Positions 26,057 through 33,120 of a DNA stretch of 41,274 nucleotides are shown piece by piece. The notes beneath the pieces were generated by a model. It saw only the letters and a list, made by a program, of their open reading frames with translations. It ran no database searches and had not been told where the DNA came from. Origin of the DNA: a virus; IMG/VR virus record IMGVR_UViG_3300042469_000548, positions 1 to 41,274 of that record; one strand, 5' to 3'. A program made the position numbers and the translations under genes. How positions within the stretch are numbered: the first letter of the stretch is position 1; each line of letters starts with the position of its first letter.

Positions 26057-26211
26057 GTCAAGTATTCTTTGAGTTTATCTTTTACAAGTTCTTTTAACTC
26101 GCTTACTTTTGAACATGGCACTCTAAATGCTATTGTCGTAGTTGGTTCGTTGTATTTTGGTTTTGCTCCCGAACTTAATCGAGAGCCACCATGTTTTGAT
26201 TTAACTATCAT
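26053..26211 (-). CDS. Small protein, possible ribbon-helix-helix-like regulator
   Basis: 52 residues. After a Gly/Ser-rich start it shows KPKYNEPTTTIAFRVPCSK, then a helix VSELKELVKDKLKEYLT. The order of a short beta strand (TTTIAFRVP) and a helix recalls ribbon-helix-helix DNA-binding proteins, which bind as dimers through the strand, but it lacks a clear second helix. It ends in ATGA with the next gene. A small DNA-binding role is possible, not proven. Confidence 0.5.
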   Translation of the reverse strand: MIVKSKHGGSRLSSGAKPKYNEPTTTIAFRVPCSKVSELKELVKDKLKEYLT

Positions 26212-26386
26212 TTGTACAATTTTTACAAACAGGTTTTGCGTTTTTTGTTATTGAATAATTAGATTCGTCTACACAGAAAAACATATTTCTATATTTTTCT
26301 TTATTGTGACATATTGAACAATTAACAATATTATTTAATTGTTTTTCTGTTTTTATTTGTAGTTTAATTTTAGGATTACGCCCCAT
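26201..26386 (-). CDS. Small zinc-ribbon-like protein
   Basis: 61 residues from the ATG at 26384-26386; a TTG five codons upstream is an alternative but less likely start. Two CxxC pairs, CSIC and CKNC, about 30 residues apart suggest a zinc ribbon. The N-terminal part is basic (GRNPKIKLQIKTEKQ). Overlaps the preceding gene by 11 bases and the next by 11. It is probably a nucleic-acid-binding protein of an early or late regulatory type; function unknown. Confidence 0.52.
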   Translation of the reverse strand: MGRNPKIKLQIKTEKQLNNIVNCSICHNKEKYRNMFFCVDESNYSITKNAKPVCKNCTNDS

Positions 26387-26618
26387 AAAATGCACTTGCA
26401 AACTCTGAATCCATTTTTTCTAATTTATCAGAACATTCAGAATTCAAGAAAGAGAAAACAATAGTTTCTACAAGTTCGTCTGTATAAACAAAATGCCCCA
26501 TTGCTATTTCAATAGCTTCAAACATTGATTCCATACATCTATAATCACCTACAAGAGATAAAACATTAAATTTTAATGCTGTAACATTTGCTTCTGAGAT
26601 TAAATTAGTAGTTGTCAT
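26376..26618 (-). CDS. First gene of the late operon, hypothetical
   Basis: 80 residues, acidic, helical (MESMFEAIEIAMGHFVYTDE). It is the first gene downstream of the promoter at 26643-26673. Genes in this position sometimes regulate late expression, but no DNA-binding motif is visible. Function unknown. Confidence 0.6.
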   Translation of the reverse strand: MTTTNLISEANVTALKFNVLSLVGDYRCMESMFEAIEIAMGHFVYTDELVETIVFSFLNSECSDKLEKMDSEFASAFYGA

Positions 26619-26642
26619 TTTGTTTGTTTTTTAAGTACATAA

Positions 26643-26673
26643 CAAATATACGGCTTTATTTTGATTATGCAAA
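26643..26673 (-). promoter_or_regulatory. Bacteroidota-type promoter of the late operon
   Basis: On the minus strand: -33 TTTG (complement of CAAA at 26670-26673), 19-base spacer, -7 TATATTTG (complement of CAAATATA at 26643-26650). This matches the TTTG/TAnnTTTG consensus of the Bacteroidota primary sigma factor. It would drive 26618 downwards through the terminase and structural genes. Confidence 0.75.
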
Positions 26674-26725
26674 CTATTTCAAAATATCTTTTCAATTATT
26701 TCTTTAAATTCTTGTAAGGAGCGGA

Positions 26726-26965
26726 CTAGGTAGCTTTAGATATTATTGAATCAAAACCTAATGATATTAACTCTTTTCTTCTATATTCTTGTAATGGCTT
26801 TACTGTATCTTTCACCTCTTTAGATTCGATAAATAAAGGCTTTTCACCTTCTTTAAGGCATAATAAATCAGCTATCCCGTTTTTATTAGTTTTAATCAAG
26901 TTAATAACATAGTAACCTTTTTTTTCATATTCATTTATTAGTTTAGTTTGGTGTTTTGATGCCAT
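26726..26965 (-). CDS. Small VRR-NUC-like endonuclease
   Basis: 79 residues. It has the small VRR-NUC / Holliday-junction-resolvase-like core: an N-terminal helix with QTKLINEYEKKGYYVINL, then GIADLL and LFIESKEV, where D, E and K form the PD-(D/E)xK nuclease centre, followed by LQEYRRKEL. Phage versions cut branched DNA during replication or packaging. It overlaps the SF2 helicase by 23 bases, so the two are coupled. It ends in TAG. The family call is good; the substrate is inferred. Confidence 0.72.
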   Translation of the reverse strand: MASKHQTKLINEYEKKGYYVINLIKTNKNGIADLLCLKEGEKPLFIESKEVKDTVKPLQEYRRKELISLGFDSIISKAT

Positions 26966-28172
26966 AATCTTTTTTAAATAATTTATCTGAATAGTTTTTT
27001 TTGTCGTTTACTGATTGGTAAATCTTATCTGTTAGACTGTTTTTCTCAAAAATAAAATAAACATCATTTACTAATCTTTCTTTGATTGTTAGCCTATCAA
27101 TTGCTTGGATGAAGTTTGTTCCACTATACCCGAAATTATAGAAAACAAGTGCCTCAGCTTTGCTTAAATTAACACCTAAAGAGTTAGTATACTGCTGTCC
27201 TATGTATATTTTATCTGTTGTGTTGAACTCGTTTAAATCAGTCGTGTAATTTTCAAAAACTTCTTTTAACAAATTAAGTTCCTCAATGAAGTAATAGAAA
27301 ATGGCTATTTTTTTGTTTATAAATTTTGATTTTATAAACTCGGCTTTTGTTTTACTTAAAGTCATTGATTTACCGCTTTCAAACTTAATAGTACCGTTTT
27401 CTAATTGGTGTATTTTCTGCATTAATTTTACAGAAGTGTCTGCCAGTATAACCTCTTCAACCCCTTCAACTACTAAATCTTTTCTTAGTTTTGAAATCAA
27501 TCTATTGGTTTTTTCATCTTGATTAAAGTAAATAATATGCTTGTTTACTTTGGATGAAAACCCAGCTTCCTCTTGTGTGTATTTTACTAAATACGGCTCT
27601 ATTATTGGCAATATCTTATTATCTATACTTTCAGTATAATCATTAATTTCAAATGCTCCGATACGTTTTTTTGATATTTTAACGAAGTCCTTAGCCCATT
27701 TGTAAAATGTAGGATAGTTTTTAAATGGTGAGTAGTTAGAAATCCAAAATGAATGATACCATTGTGAACCGCTTTCTGTTGCTGGTGTTCCACTTAATGC
27801 AATTATTGGTAAATGTCCAAAACGTTTTTTTATATCCTTTGTTGTATTACTAGGTTTAGGAAATGCACCTACTCTGTGATTCTCATCACTAACAATAAGG
27901 TCGAATTTGTTATTTATAGTATGCAAGGATTCATTATTTATAACAGTTAAGGTAAATGTATATTCAAATGTATTATAATCGCTTATAACGCTTGAAATCG
28001 CTTTTTTCTTAGTGATAAATAAAACGTTCTTATAATCGCATATTTTGGCAATCTCTAAAGCTGTTAAAGTCTTTCCTGTACGTGGTTGCATCACTAAGTA
28101 AACAAACTTTTTTTGCTTAAGTATTTCAGCCCCTTTTATTGCGTTTTCTATTTGATATGGTCTAAGATTCAT
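26943..28172 (-). CDS. SF2 (DEAD/SNF2-type) helicase
   Basis: 409 residues. Q-motif-like start LRPYQ, Walker A QPRTGKT (29-35), motif II DENH (96-99) in place of DEAH, motif III SGTP (127-130) and a C-terminal motif VI region NFIQAIDRLTIK, where the usual Gly before Arg is Asp. Phages of this kind carry it next to the primase-helicase; it probably unwinds DNA in replication or recombination. It overlaps the primase-helicase by 11 bases and the nuclease by 23. Confidence 0.82.
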   Translation of the reverse strand: MNLRPYQIENAIKGAEILKQKKFVYLVMQPRTGKTLTALEIAKICDYKNVLFITKKKAISSVISDYNTFEYTFTLTVINNESLHTINNKFDLIVSDENHRVGAFPKPSNTTKDIKKRFGHLPIIALSGTPATESGSQWYHSFWISNYSPFKNYPTFYKWAKDFVKISKKRIGAFEINDYTESIDNKILPIIEPYLVKYTQEEAGFSSKVNKHIIYFNQDEKTNRLISKLRKDLVVEGVEEVILADTSVKLMQKIHQLENGTIKFESGKSMTLSKTKAEFIKSKFINKKIAIFYYFIEELNLLKEVFENYTTDLNEFNTTDKIYIGQQYTNSLGVNLSKAEALVFYNFGYSGTNFIQAIDRLTIKERLVNDVYFIFEKNSLTDKIYQSVNDKKNYSDKLFKKDYGIKTPN

Positions 28173-30453
28173 TTTTTGCGTCTTTTAAGTATTTATTAAC
28201 TAATTGCCTAGAAATCCCCAATATCTCAGCTATTTCAGATTTTTTAAAACTTGGATTTGTTTTAAATATTTCTATAGCTTGGTCTTTTTTACTTTTTGTT
28301 TCATTTGCTTTGATTACTTTTTTAACCTCGTTTTTTTCTATGGAGTCGTATTTTATCTTTTTAGACTCGTTTATAAAATAATCACTTAGTTTTTCAGCAT
28401 CTAGGATTGATTTTTTACTTATTTGCAAATAATCCTCCCCTGTTTGCATACTTTCTAAAATATTTAATATTAGCGAAAATCTTGTAATATAATCTTTTTG
28501 CTTTGGGAGCATTGATTTAAAATACTCGCTTTCATCATCACTATTTTGTAAGTCGGTTATTTTATTATAAATACGCTCCCATTCTTTTTTCGCTTCATCA
28601 CTAAATTTGCAAATATTAGGCTCAATTTCATCTGAAAGATTATATTTAACTAAATGTGTTTTAACTGTTTGGTACATATCTATAATAAAATCAGAATACC
28701 ATTGATATACTTCTTCTTTAATTTCGTTACTGTTATATTTTTCAATTTCTAAATGAGGGAAAACTAAAAGCATCCTATCAATAAAACCATTATCCTTATT
28801 TTCTTCTGTAAAAAATTGCGTTAATATGCTTGGTTGGATACCACCTAAAACGGGTATTACAGGACTTTCTACAAAAGAGTTTTTAGCGGTTTTTCTGTTA
28901 ACTGTTACGCCTTGATTTGACCATGAAGAAAGCCAAAATTCTAAATCAGAGCCTTGTCTATACTTGTTCATATCTTTGAACCAGCCAGCTAATTCATCTT
29001 TAAAAACGCCTATACTATTTTTATTCTCTTCATGTAGTTCAACCAATGCTTCAATAGTAACATCATTAACGATAAATTGCGTTTTTATAGGTTTTTTTAT
29101 AACCTCAGCATTTTCTTTTTCTTTTTTGTCTAATGCTTCATAAGCTTCATATTTACTCGATTGCTTTATGTACCTTTTTATTTCTTCATTGTTGATTTTC
29201 TTTAGTGGGAAAATAATATTATTGATAGACGGTGTTTTGCCAAGTCCTGCTTTCCCTACGCAAGCAATCCAAATATTTGCTGATGAGTACCATCCCCTTT
29301 TAACTTCTATCTTACAGCTATTCCCTATTATTACAGATAACAACCACAAAAAAGAAGCCCCCATAAATTCAATACTAGAATCTAAAGTTTGATTGCATTC
29401 AATCATATAATTCTGAACCTGTATAGGGAATATTTCAATAGGAAAGTTTAAATCTTTTAAGTCTTTTTTTATTGGTAAGTCTAATACATCAGGCTTAACA
29501 ACTACACGACTACCAAAACCCTGTTTGTATAAGTCACTTGTAGATAATGAAAAATTGTCATTATGATATTTTTTTGTGTATGCTGAAAAAGGTGAGTAAA
29601 GTTTTTCGTTATCGTAAATCGTACCTGTAGTAAACAAGTACATACAGTTTGAGTTTTTATAAACAAACCCTGACTTATCAGAAGTAGCCCCTATACGACG
29701 AATAATATATTTATCGGATAAGTTATCAACTATATCAAAATCATTGCCTATAATGTCAAATATGTTTGTTTTTTGGTTATAATCATCCCAAGGCGTTACA
29801 TCTCCAAATTGTAATTTTTTAGATTGCTTTTGTGGAATATCTAAGTTTTTGTTTTCTTCTTTATAATCATAATACAAAGAGCAATTAATAATTGCATCTC
29901 TATCTAACTCGCTAATTTCTTTTATGTTATGATATCCGTTTTCACTTATCTTATCATCATAAACAACAATATAACCACCTATTCCGCGAGTTTCTATAAT
30001 TGCTTCCGTATACCCTTTAAGCTTAGCAAGCTTAGTATTACCGCCTATTTTTTTACATCTATAAAGTATGTGGTAACCACCTGACAATGTTTTATAGATA
30101 ACTGTTTTTTTATCAAAATCTAAAATAGTTCTTCTTAAAAATGATATGTATTCATTCCAAAATTCATTTTGAAGTACTAAAGAAGGTAATACTTTTAAAT
30201 CAATGTCTATACATTCAACATCAAAAAAACCTGTACAAATACCTATTTTTTCAGTTTTTTTAATTTCTCTTTCTTTATTATCTCGGTCAATGTATGAACT
30301 ATCTATAATATTATAGTTTTTCTCTAATTGCTGTTTTGTTATTTGCTCGGTTTGGTATTTTTTCCATTGAGTATTAGGACGTTTGTTGTTACCTACAGTT
30401 ATGATACTAAAACCAGTATCTAAAAGTTTATTACAGTAGCTTAATGAGATCAT
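28162..30453 (-). CDS. Primase-polymerase / DUF3987-type helicase fusion, replication protein
   Basis: 763 residues. The N-terminal primase-polymerase (AEP) domain shows the metal-binding IDID (D83, D85) and the SGGYH motif (124-128). A central AAA-like DUF3987 helicase has Walker A GKAGLGKT (400-407). The C-terminus has a helix-turn-helix (KSEIAEILGISRQLVNKYLK). It should prime and unwind DNA at the phage origin. The ATG at 30451-30453 lies downstream of a structured leader and a promoter. It is the first gene of the replication operon. Confidence 0.82.
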   Translation of the reverse strand: MISLSYCNKLLDTGFSIITVGNNKRPNTQWKKYQTEQITKQQLEKNYNIIDSSYIDRDNKEREIKKTEKIGICTGFFDVECIDIDLKVLPSLVLQNEFWNEYISFLRRTILDFDKKTVIYKTLSGGYHILYRCKKIGGNTKLAKLKGYTEAIIETRGIGGYIVVYDDKISENGYHNIKEISELDRDAIINCSLYYDYKEENKNLDIPQKQSKKLQFGDVTPWDDYNQKTNIFDIIGNDFDIVDNLSDKYIIRRIGATSDKSGFVYKNSNCMYLFTTGTIYDNEKLYSPFSAYTKKYHNDNFSLSTSDLYKQGFGSRVVVKPDVLDLPIKKDLKDLNFPIEIFPIQVQNYMIECNQTLDSSIEFMGASFLWLLSVIIGNSCKIEVKRGWYSSANIWIACVGKAGLGKTPSINNIIFPLKKINNEEIKRYIKQSSKYEAYEALDKKEKENAEVIKKPIKTQFIVNDVTIEALVELHEENKNSIGVFKDELAGWFKDMNKYRQGSDLEFWLSSWSNQGVTVNRKTAKNSFVESPVIPVLGGIQPSILTQFFTEENKDNGFIDRMLLVFPHLEIEKYNSNEIKEEVYQWYSDFIIDMYQTVKTHLVKYNLSDEIEPNICKFSDEAKKEWERIYNKITDLQNSDDESEYFKSMLPKQKDYITRFSLILNILESMQTGEDYLQISKKSILDAEKLSDYFINESKKIKYDSIEKNEVKKVIKANETKSKKDQAIEIFKTNPSFKKSEIAEILGISRQLVNKYLKDAKNES

Positions 30454-30469
30454 AATTAATGTAAAATAA

Positions 30470-30558
30470 AAAACCCGAAATAAACGGGTAGCAGACCGCC
30501 TAATCGGGTTTTATCGGTTATCTTAAGTGTAACCAATATCTTATACTATTCCTGCTAC
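30470..30558 (-). promoter_or_regulatory. Structured leader with possible attenuator
   Basis: In the minus-strand transcript, an AAAACCCGA segment (30512-30504) can pair with TCGGGTTTT (30478-30470), 9 bp. Alternatively ACCCG (30489-30485) pairs with CGGGT (30477-30473), giving a short hairpin followed by T5-A-T4, i.e. a terminator. GTAGCAG (30488-30494) pairs with CTGCTAC (30552-30558), enclosing about 57 bases with a GGTTA/TAACC inner hairpin. The mutually exclusive folds suggest control of the replication operon by attenuation. The fold is inferred by eye. Confidence 0.45.
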
Positions 30559-30580
30559 AAAATAGTTTTTCATTACATTA

Positions 30581-30612
30581 CAAATATAGTTAATGAATAT
30601 TTAATAAACAAA
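30581..30612 (-). promoter_or_regulatory. Bacteroidota-type promoter of the replication operon
   Basis: Minus strand: -33 TTTG (30612-30609), 20-base spacer, -7 TATATTTG (30588-30581). It lies between the repeat cluster and the structured leader, so the repeats are upstream of the -33 box and could act as activator or repressor sites. Confidence 0.75.
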
Positions 30613-30635
30613 TACTCAAAATACTATATTAATTT

Positions 30636-30838
30636 GTAAACGGTTTACATTTCGTTTACAAAGGTGTTTACGTATAAAGTACAAATAAACATATCTATAT
30701 TTAGTATATTATATGTTATAATATTAAAATAGTACAATAATTTGTAAACGTTTACTGTTTACAAAAAAAAATATTTTTTTTCTTATACTTATTTTTTTAT
30801 ACTCTATTTGTAAACGGTGTTTACAGTTTACCGTTTAC
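30636..30838. repeat. Cluster of GTAAAC/GTTTAC inverted repeats (iteron-like)
   Basis: About ten hexamers in 203 bases: GTAAACGGTTTAC at 30636-30648, CGTTTAC at 30653-30659, GTTTACG at 30666-30672, the perfect palindrome GTAAACGTTTAC at 30744-30755, GTTTAC at 30757-30762, GTAAACGGTGTTTAC at 30810-30824, and a GTTTAC pair at 30826-30831 and 30833-30838. They lie just upstream of the replication promoter. An origin bound by an initiator, or an operator of a repressor, are both possible. Confidence 0.7.
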
Positions 30839-30898
30839 AAAAATATCCTAGCATAATTAATACACTAGAATATACGAATTTCGCCAATAATTACAAGC

Positions 30899-31189
30899 CT
30901 AAACGAGATAATTATTTTCTGTTAACTTCGGTCTATACTCCTTTTTAAAAGGTGACTTTTGTGGAATTATAAACTCATCCGCTTTCTTACGTTTCCTTGT
31001 TTTAGGTCGTATAGCGTGTATTTTAACAAGTTCTTTTCGCTTTTCGGCTAATCTCGGATTGCGTAAAAAAGCTTGATTGAATCCTAGCATTTCGCACGAT
31101 ACACTCAATGAGTATTTACCGTTTATAACTAAATCTTGTACCTTACTGTACATTTCGTCTAGTTGTTCTGTTGTGTATATTTTAGGCAT
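30899..31189 (-). CDS. Small helix-turn-helix-like hypothetical protein
   Basis: 96 residues, strongly basic in the second half (RPKTRKRKKADEF). The N-terminal part (YTTEQLDEMYSKVQDLVING, then YSLSVSCEMLGFNQAFL) has the spacing of a helix-turn-helix. It is encoded directly beside the GTAAAC repeat cluster and could bind it as an initiator or regulator, but that is an inference from position. It starts one base after the gene at 31191. Confidence 0.6.
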   Translation of the reverse strand: MPKIYTTEQLDEMYSKVQDLVINGKYSLSVSCEMLGFNQAFLRNPRLAEKRKELVKIHAIRPKTRKRKKADEFIIPQKSPFKKEYRPKLTENNYLV

Positions 31190-31190
31190 A

Positions 31191-31397
31191 TTAAATTTTA
31201 TTAAATAAACGTCTTACAATGTAACCTCTAATAATGCTTGCAATAAAGAAAACAAGCGTAATGATAATGTTTTGATTCAAACTAACTTCGATGTTTAAAA
31301 TCGGATAAATTACAATCTGAATCATAAAACTTGTAACTAATCCGATTACGGTTTGGGTTAAGCTCTCCATAAAGGAGAGCTTTTTTGTTTGTTTCAT
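31191..31397 (-). CDS. Small two-span membrane protein (DUF7220-like)
   Basis: 68 residues. Two hydrophobic helices (VIGLVTSFMIQIVIYPIL and NIIITLVFFIASIIRGYIV) with a conserved-looking end GYIVRRLFNKI, the signature pattern of a widespread small phage membrane family. The start overlaps the Dam-like gene's last base. A plus-strand terminator hairpin at 31360-31386 lies inside its first codons. Function unknown; the family is common in temperate and virulent phages. Confidence 0.72.
   Translation of the reverse strand: MKQTKKLSFMESLTQTVIGLVTSFMIQIVIYPILNIEVSLNQNIIITLVFFIASIIRGYIVRRLFNKI
31360..31386 (+). terminator. Plus-strand terminator inside the small membrane gene start
   Basis: AAGCTCTCC (31360-31368) and GGAGAGCTT (31374-31382), 9 bp with a 5-nt loop, followed by a T-run on the plus strand. 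It lies within codons 5-13 of the minus-strand gene. It may stop antisense transcription, or shape translation of the gene. Confidence 0.5.
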
Positions 31398-31996
31398 TAG
31401 AATAATGATGTTTGGTTAAATAATCCTTTTTCGTTCCAGAATATCTTTTCAATAGTCTTTTTTTTATTGTTGGTTGCTGATAAAGAACTTCTATGTTTAA
31501 AAGCGTTTACTTCTTTAAATGGTGTTTCATATTCTGAAATATAAACAGGATAAATACAATCAGAAGCCCACTTATAAAATGATTCATGGTCAAAACCGCC
31601 TTCTTTATATTCCCCTGTACCTTTGTAAGGAATATCGCAATATATGACAGGTTTTTTACCTTTAATTTCTACATTTTCATAAGAACTATTAGTTAACTGC
31701 AGGTTCTGCAGGTTCTGCAGGTTCTGAATTCTTGCTAAATGTTCAACTAATTCAATATTTTGAATTCTATTATCAATCAGTTTTGAACCGTTTTTTTTGA
31801 TATAATCACAAAACTTTATACGCCTTTGTTGAATGTCTTTAATATTTAATAAAGTAGGAATATCAATACCTATTTTATTCATACTATCTAAACAACCATT
31901 GACAATAAACTCATGCGCTAATTGTTTTATATTTTCAATATCTTGACCATATAAATAACCTTTTTCACTATTATTGCCAAAACTCCAGCACGTCAT
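31397..31996 (-). CDS. Dam-like DNA adenine methyltransferase, C-terminal part (after amber codon)
   Basis: 199 residues from the ATG at 31994-31996. It is in the same frame as the part encoded at 32069-32317, separated only by a TAG (32069-32071) and 24 sense codons. It carries the catalytic motif DIPY (a DPPY variant) in CDIPYKGTGEYKEGGFDHE, and WSFGNNSEKGYLYG typical of D12-class adenine methylases. A 9-bp triplicate repeat gives QNLQNLQNLQ near the middle. Alone it lacks the SAM-binding FGGGG part, so it is inactive unless the stop is read through or the two parts combine. Confidence 0.7.
   Translation of the reverse strand: MTCWSFGNNSEKGYLYGQDIENIKQLAHEFIVNGCLDSMNKIGIDIPTLLNIKDIQQRRIKFCDYIKKNGSKLIDNRIQNIELVEHLARIQNLQNLQNLQLTNSSYENVEIKGKKPVIYCDIPYKGTGEYKEGGFDHESFYKWASDCIYPVYISEYETPFKEVNAFKHRSSLSATNNKKKTIEKIFWNEKGLFNQTSLF
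31697..31726. repeat. Tandem 9-bp repeat in the Dam-like gene
   Basis: CTGCAGGTT three times (31697-31705, 31706-31714, 31715-31723) plus CTG. Being 9 bp it keeps the reading frame and adds NLQ residues when copy number changes. It may vary the target-recognition region. Confidence 0.8.
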
Positions 31997-32068
31997 TACG
32001 AAACCGCTATACCAATCAGCATCTTTATTTGATTTACTAATTTGATTTTTAAACTCCTCCCGTGTTAC

Positions 32069-32317
32069 CTATTCATAGAACTTAGGCTCAAGTGTTTTAT
32101 TATCCTTAAGGTATTTAACCAAAGAATAAATATGCTTGTTAAGCTCGTTATAGTGTACATTAAATCGATAGTCTTTAACTGCAGTAAATGATACAGAGCC
32201 ACCACCACCGAATAAGTCGTAAAAATCCGTAATATCAGGATGTCGCTGAGTGATGAAGTTTAGTATTTCTCCAGCAAGTTTTCGCTTACTACCCATGTAT
32301 GGAATGCCTAAACTCAT
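32069..32317 (-). CDS. Dam-like DNA adenine methyltransferase, N-terminal part (ends in amber codon)
   Basis: 82 residues. N-terminal GIPYMGSKRKLAGEILNF and SAM-binding DLFGGGGSVSF are hallmark motifs of D12-class (Dam-like) N6-adenine methyltransferases. The frame stops at TAG after LEPKFYE, then continues without a shift into residues VTREEF and the catalytic part at 31397-31996. Together they would make 306 residues, a normal length. This is a single nonsense change, a recoded stop, or a sequencing error. The methylase would protect phage DNA from restriction. Confidence 0.75.
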   Translation of the reverse strand: MSLGIPYMGSKRKLAGEILNFITQRHPDITDFYDLFGGGGSVSFTAVKDYRFNVHYNELNKHIYSLVKYLKDNKTLEPKFYE

Positions 32318-32318
32318 C

Positions 32319-32699
32319 CTATCTAAACGCTAAATATCCAAGTCCAGCGATTACAACAAAAGCGGTTACATAAGCAACTACTTTTTTAAACATAATATAA
32401 AAGTGATTTTCTTCGATGGGTGACGAAATCCAAATTAAACGACCCTGCATATTGAACGCTCTTAGAGTTACTTTTGTGCTCTCTAAGTAAGCGTATTCGG
32501 GTTCTATGATATTAATTATAATTTCGATTTTTTCGCCTTTTCTGTAGTGGCTGTCTTTCCAGAAATCAGTATCTCTTTTATACTCATTCAAGATACTTTC
32601 GAAAAATTCAGAGGTCGCATAAAACCTATCGTTTTTAATCTCGATTTTTTCTCCTATAATAGTGAGGTGTGTGTTAGTTAGCTGTACGGGTTGTGTCAT
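32319..32699 (-). CDS. Hypothetical protein with C-terminal membrane anchor
   Basis: 126 residues. The soluble N-terminal part is charged (KIEIKNDRFYATSEFFES), followed by a beta-rich stretch, and the C-terminus is one membrane span (VVAYVTAFVVIAGLGYLAFR). Overlaps the 31-residue peptide gene by 26 bases. No domain is recognised. A tail-anchored regulator or membrane protein is possible. Confidence 0.55.
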   Translation of the reverse strand: MTQPVQLTNTHLTIIGEKIEIKNDRFYATSEFFESILNEYKRDTDFWKDSHYRKGEKIEIIINIIEPEYAYLESTKVTLRAFNMQGRLIWISSPIEENHFYIMFKKVVAYVTAFVVIAGLGYLAFR

Positions 32700-32769
32700 T
32701 TCTGTAGTTTTTTAAAATAAATACTGCAATTACTGGAATGCTTGCGAAAATTAAAATAATTCCTATCAT
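32674..32769 (-). CDS. 31-residue membrane peptide (putative)
   Basis: 31 residues: a hydrophobic helix (GIILIFASIPVIAVFIL) and a short polar end. The ATG overlaps the stop of the XRE gene as ATGA and its 3' end lies in the next gene's start, so it is coupled to both. Translation is likely; function unknown. Confidence 0.45.
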   Translation of the reverse strand: MIGIILIFASIPVIAVFILKNYRNDTTRTAN

Positions 32770-32957
32770 GGGATTTCTGTTAGTTGGTTAACCGATACGT
32801 TTAAAGCGGTTGCAATCTTTATTAAAACGCATAAAGAAGGCTCATGTTCTTCTTTCTCAATCAAAGCTATGTATTGCCTTGTTACGCCTGATTTACTAGC
32901 AAGGGCGTATTTGGTTAGCCCCTGCTTTATTCTTAACTCTTTAATGTTATTTTTCAT
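32766..32957 (-). CDS. XRE-family (Cro/CI-like) transcriptional regulator
   Basis: 63 residues. A complete HTH_3 domain: KELRIKQGLTKYALASKSGV, then TRQYIALIEKEEHEPSL and a C-terminal helix with IATALNVSVNQLTEIP. It is just a DNA-binding domain with no protease-sensitive C-terminal half, so it is more like Cro than CI. It probably controls the promoter at 33121-33152 just upstream or the early plus-strand operon. It follows the 49-residue gene with an 11-base overlap. Confidence 0.85.
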   Translation of the reverse strand: MKNNIKELRIKQGLTKYALASKSGVTRQYIALIEKEEHEPSLCVLIKIATALNVSVNQLTEIP

Positions 32958-33096
32958 TAAACCACCTTTTTACAATTCCAAAACCTTTATAATCTTTATT
33001 TAAAAAACAATCAGATATTAATTCACTTGTAAAATCATTAGAAACATTTACTGTTATGCTTGTATTGTTTTCGAATGTTAGTGTAATTCTTTTCAT
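32947..33096 (-). CDS. Small hypothetical protein upstream of XRE regulator (49 aa)
   Basis: 49 residues, beta-rich (MKRITLTFENNTSITVNVSN), no known domain. First gene downstream of the promoter at 33121-33152, 3' end overlapping the XRE gene by 11 bases. Coupled expression with the regulator suggests a partner role, but nothing in the sequence proves it. Confidence 0.5.
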   Translation of the reverse strand: MKRITLTFENNTSITVNVSNDFTSELISDCFLNKDYKGFGIVKRWFNEK

Positions 33097-33120
33097 TAGT
33101 TCGTTTGTTTAAGTATGATA

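Larger units (their letters stand above)
30454..30898. other. Non-coding control and likely origin region
   Basis: 445 bases without a gene, between the replication operon and the gene at 30899-31189. From low to high coordinates it holds a structured leader and attenuator-like hairpins, a minus-strand promoter and a cluster of GTAAAC/GTTTAC repeats. It is very AT-rich. Best guess is the replication origin and operator of the phage. Confidence 0.6.

Noticed and set aside
30488-30558. tRNA-like 71-nt element closed by GTAGCAG/CTGCTAC
   Set aside because: A possible anticodon-like loop exists, but there is no T-arm GTTC-like sequence, no proper D-arm and no CCA. It is better read as part of a structured leader.
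31697-31726. CRISPR-like repeat
   Set aside because: The 9-bp repeats are adjacent, with no spacers, and lie inside a coding region. No CRISPR array was seen anywhere.
32069-32071. Evidence for genome-wide TAG recoding
   Set aside because: Several other genes (for example those ending at 26726, 12379, 33402 and 36234) end at TAG at sensible positions, so a global recoding of TAG is not supported.
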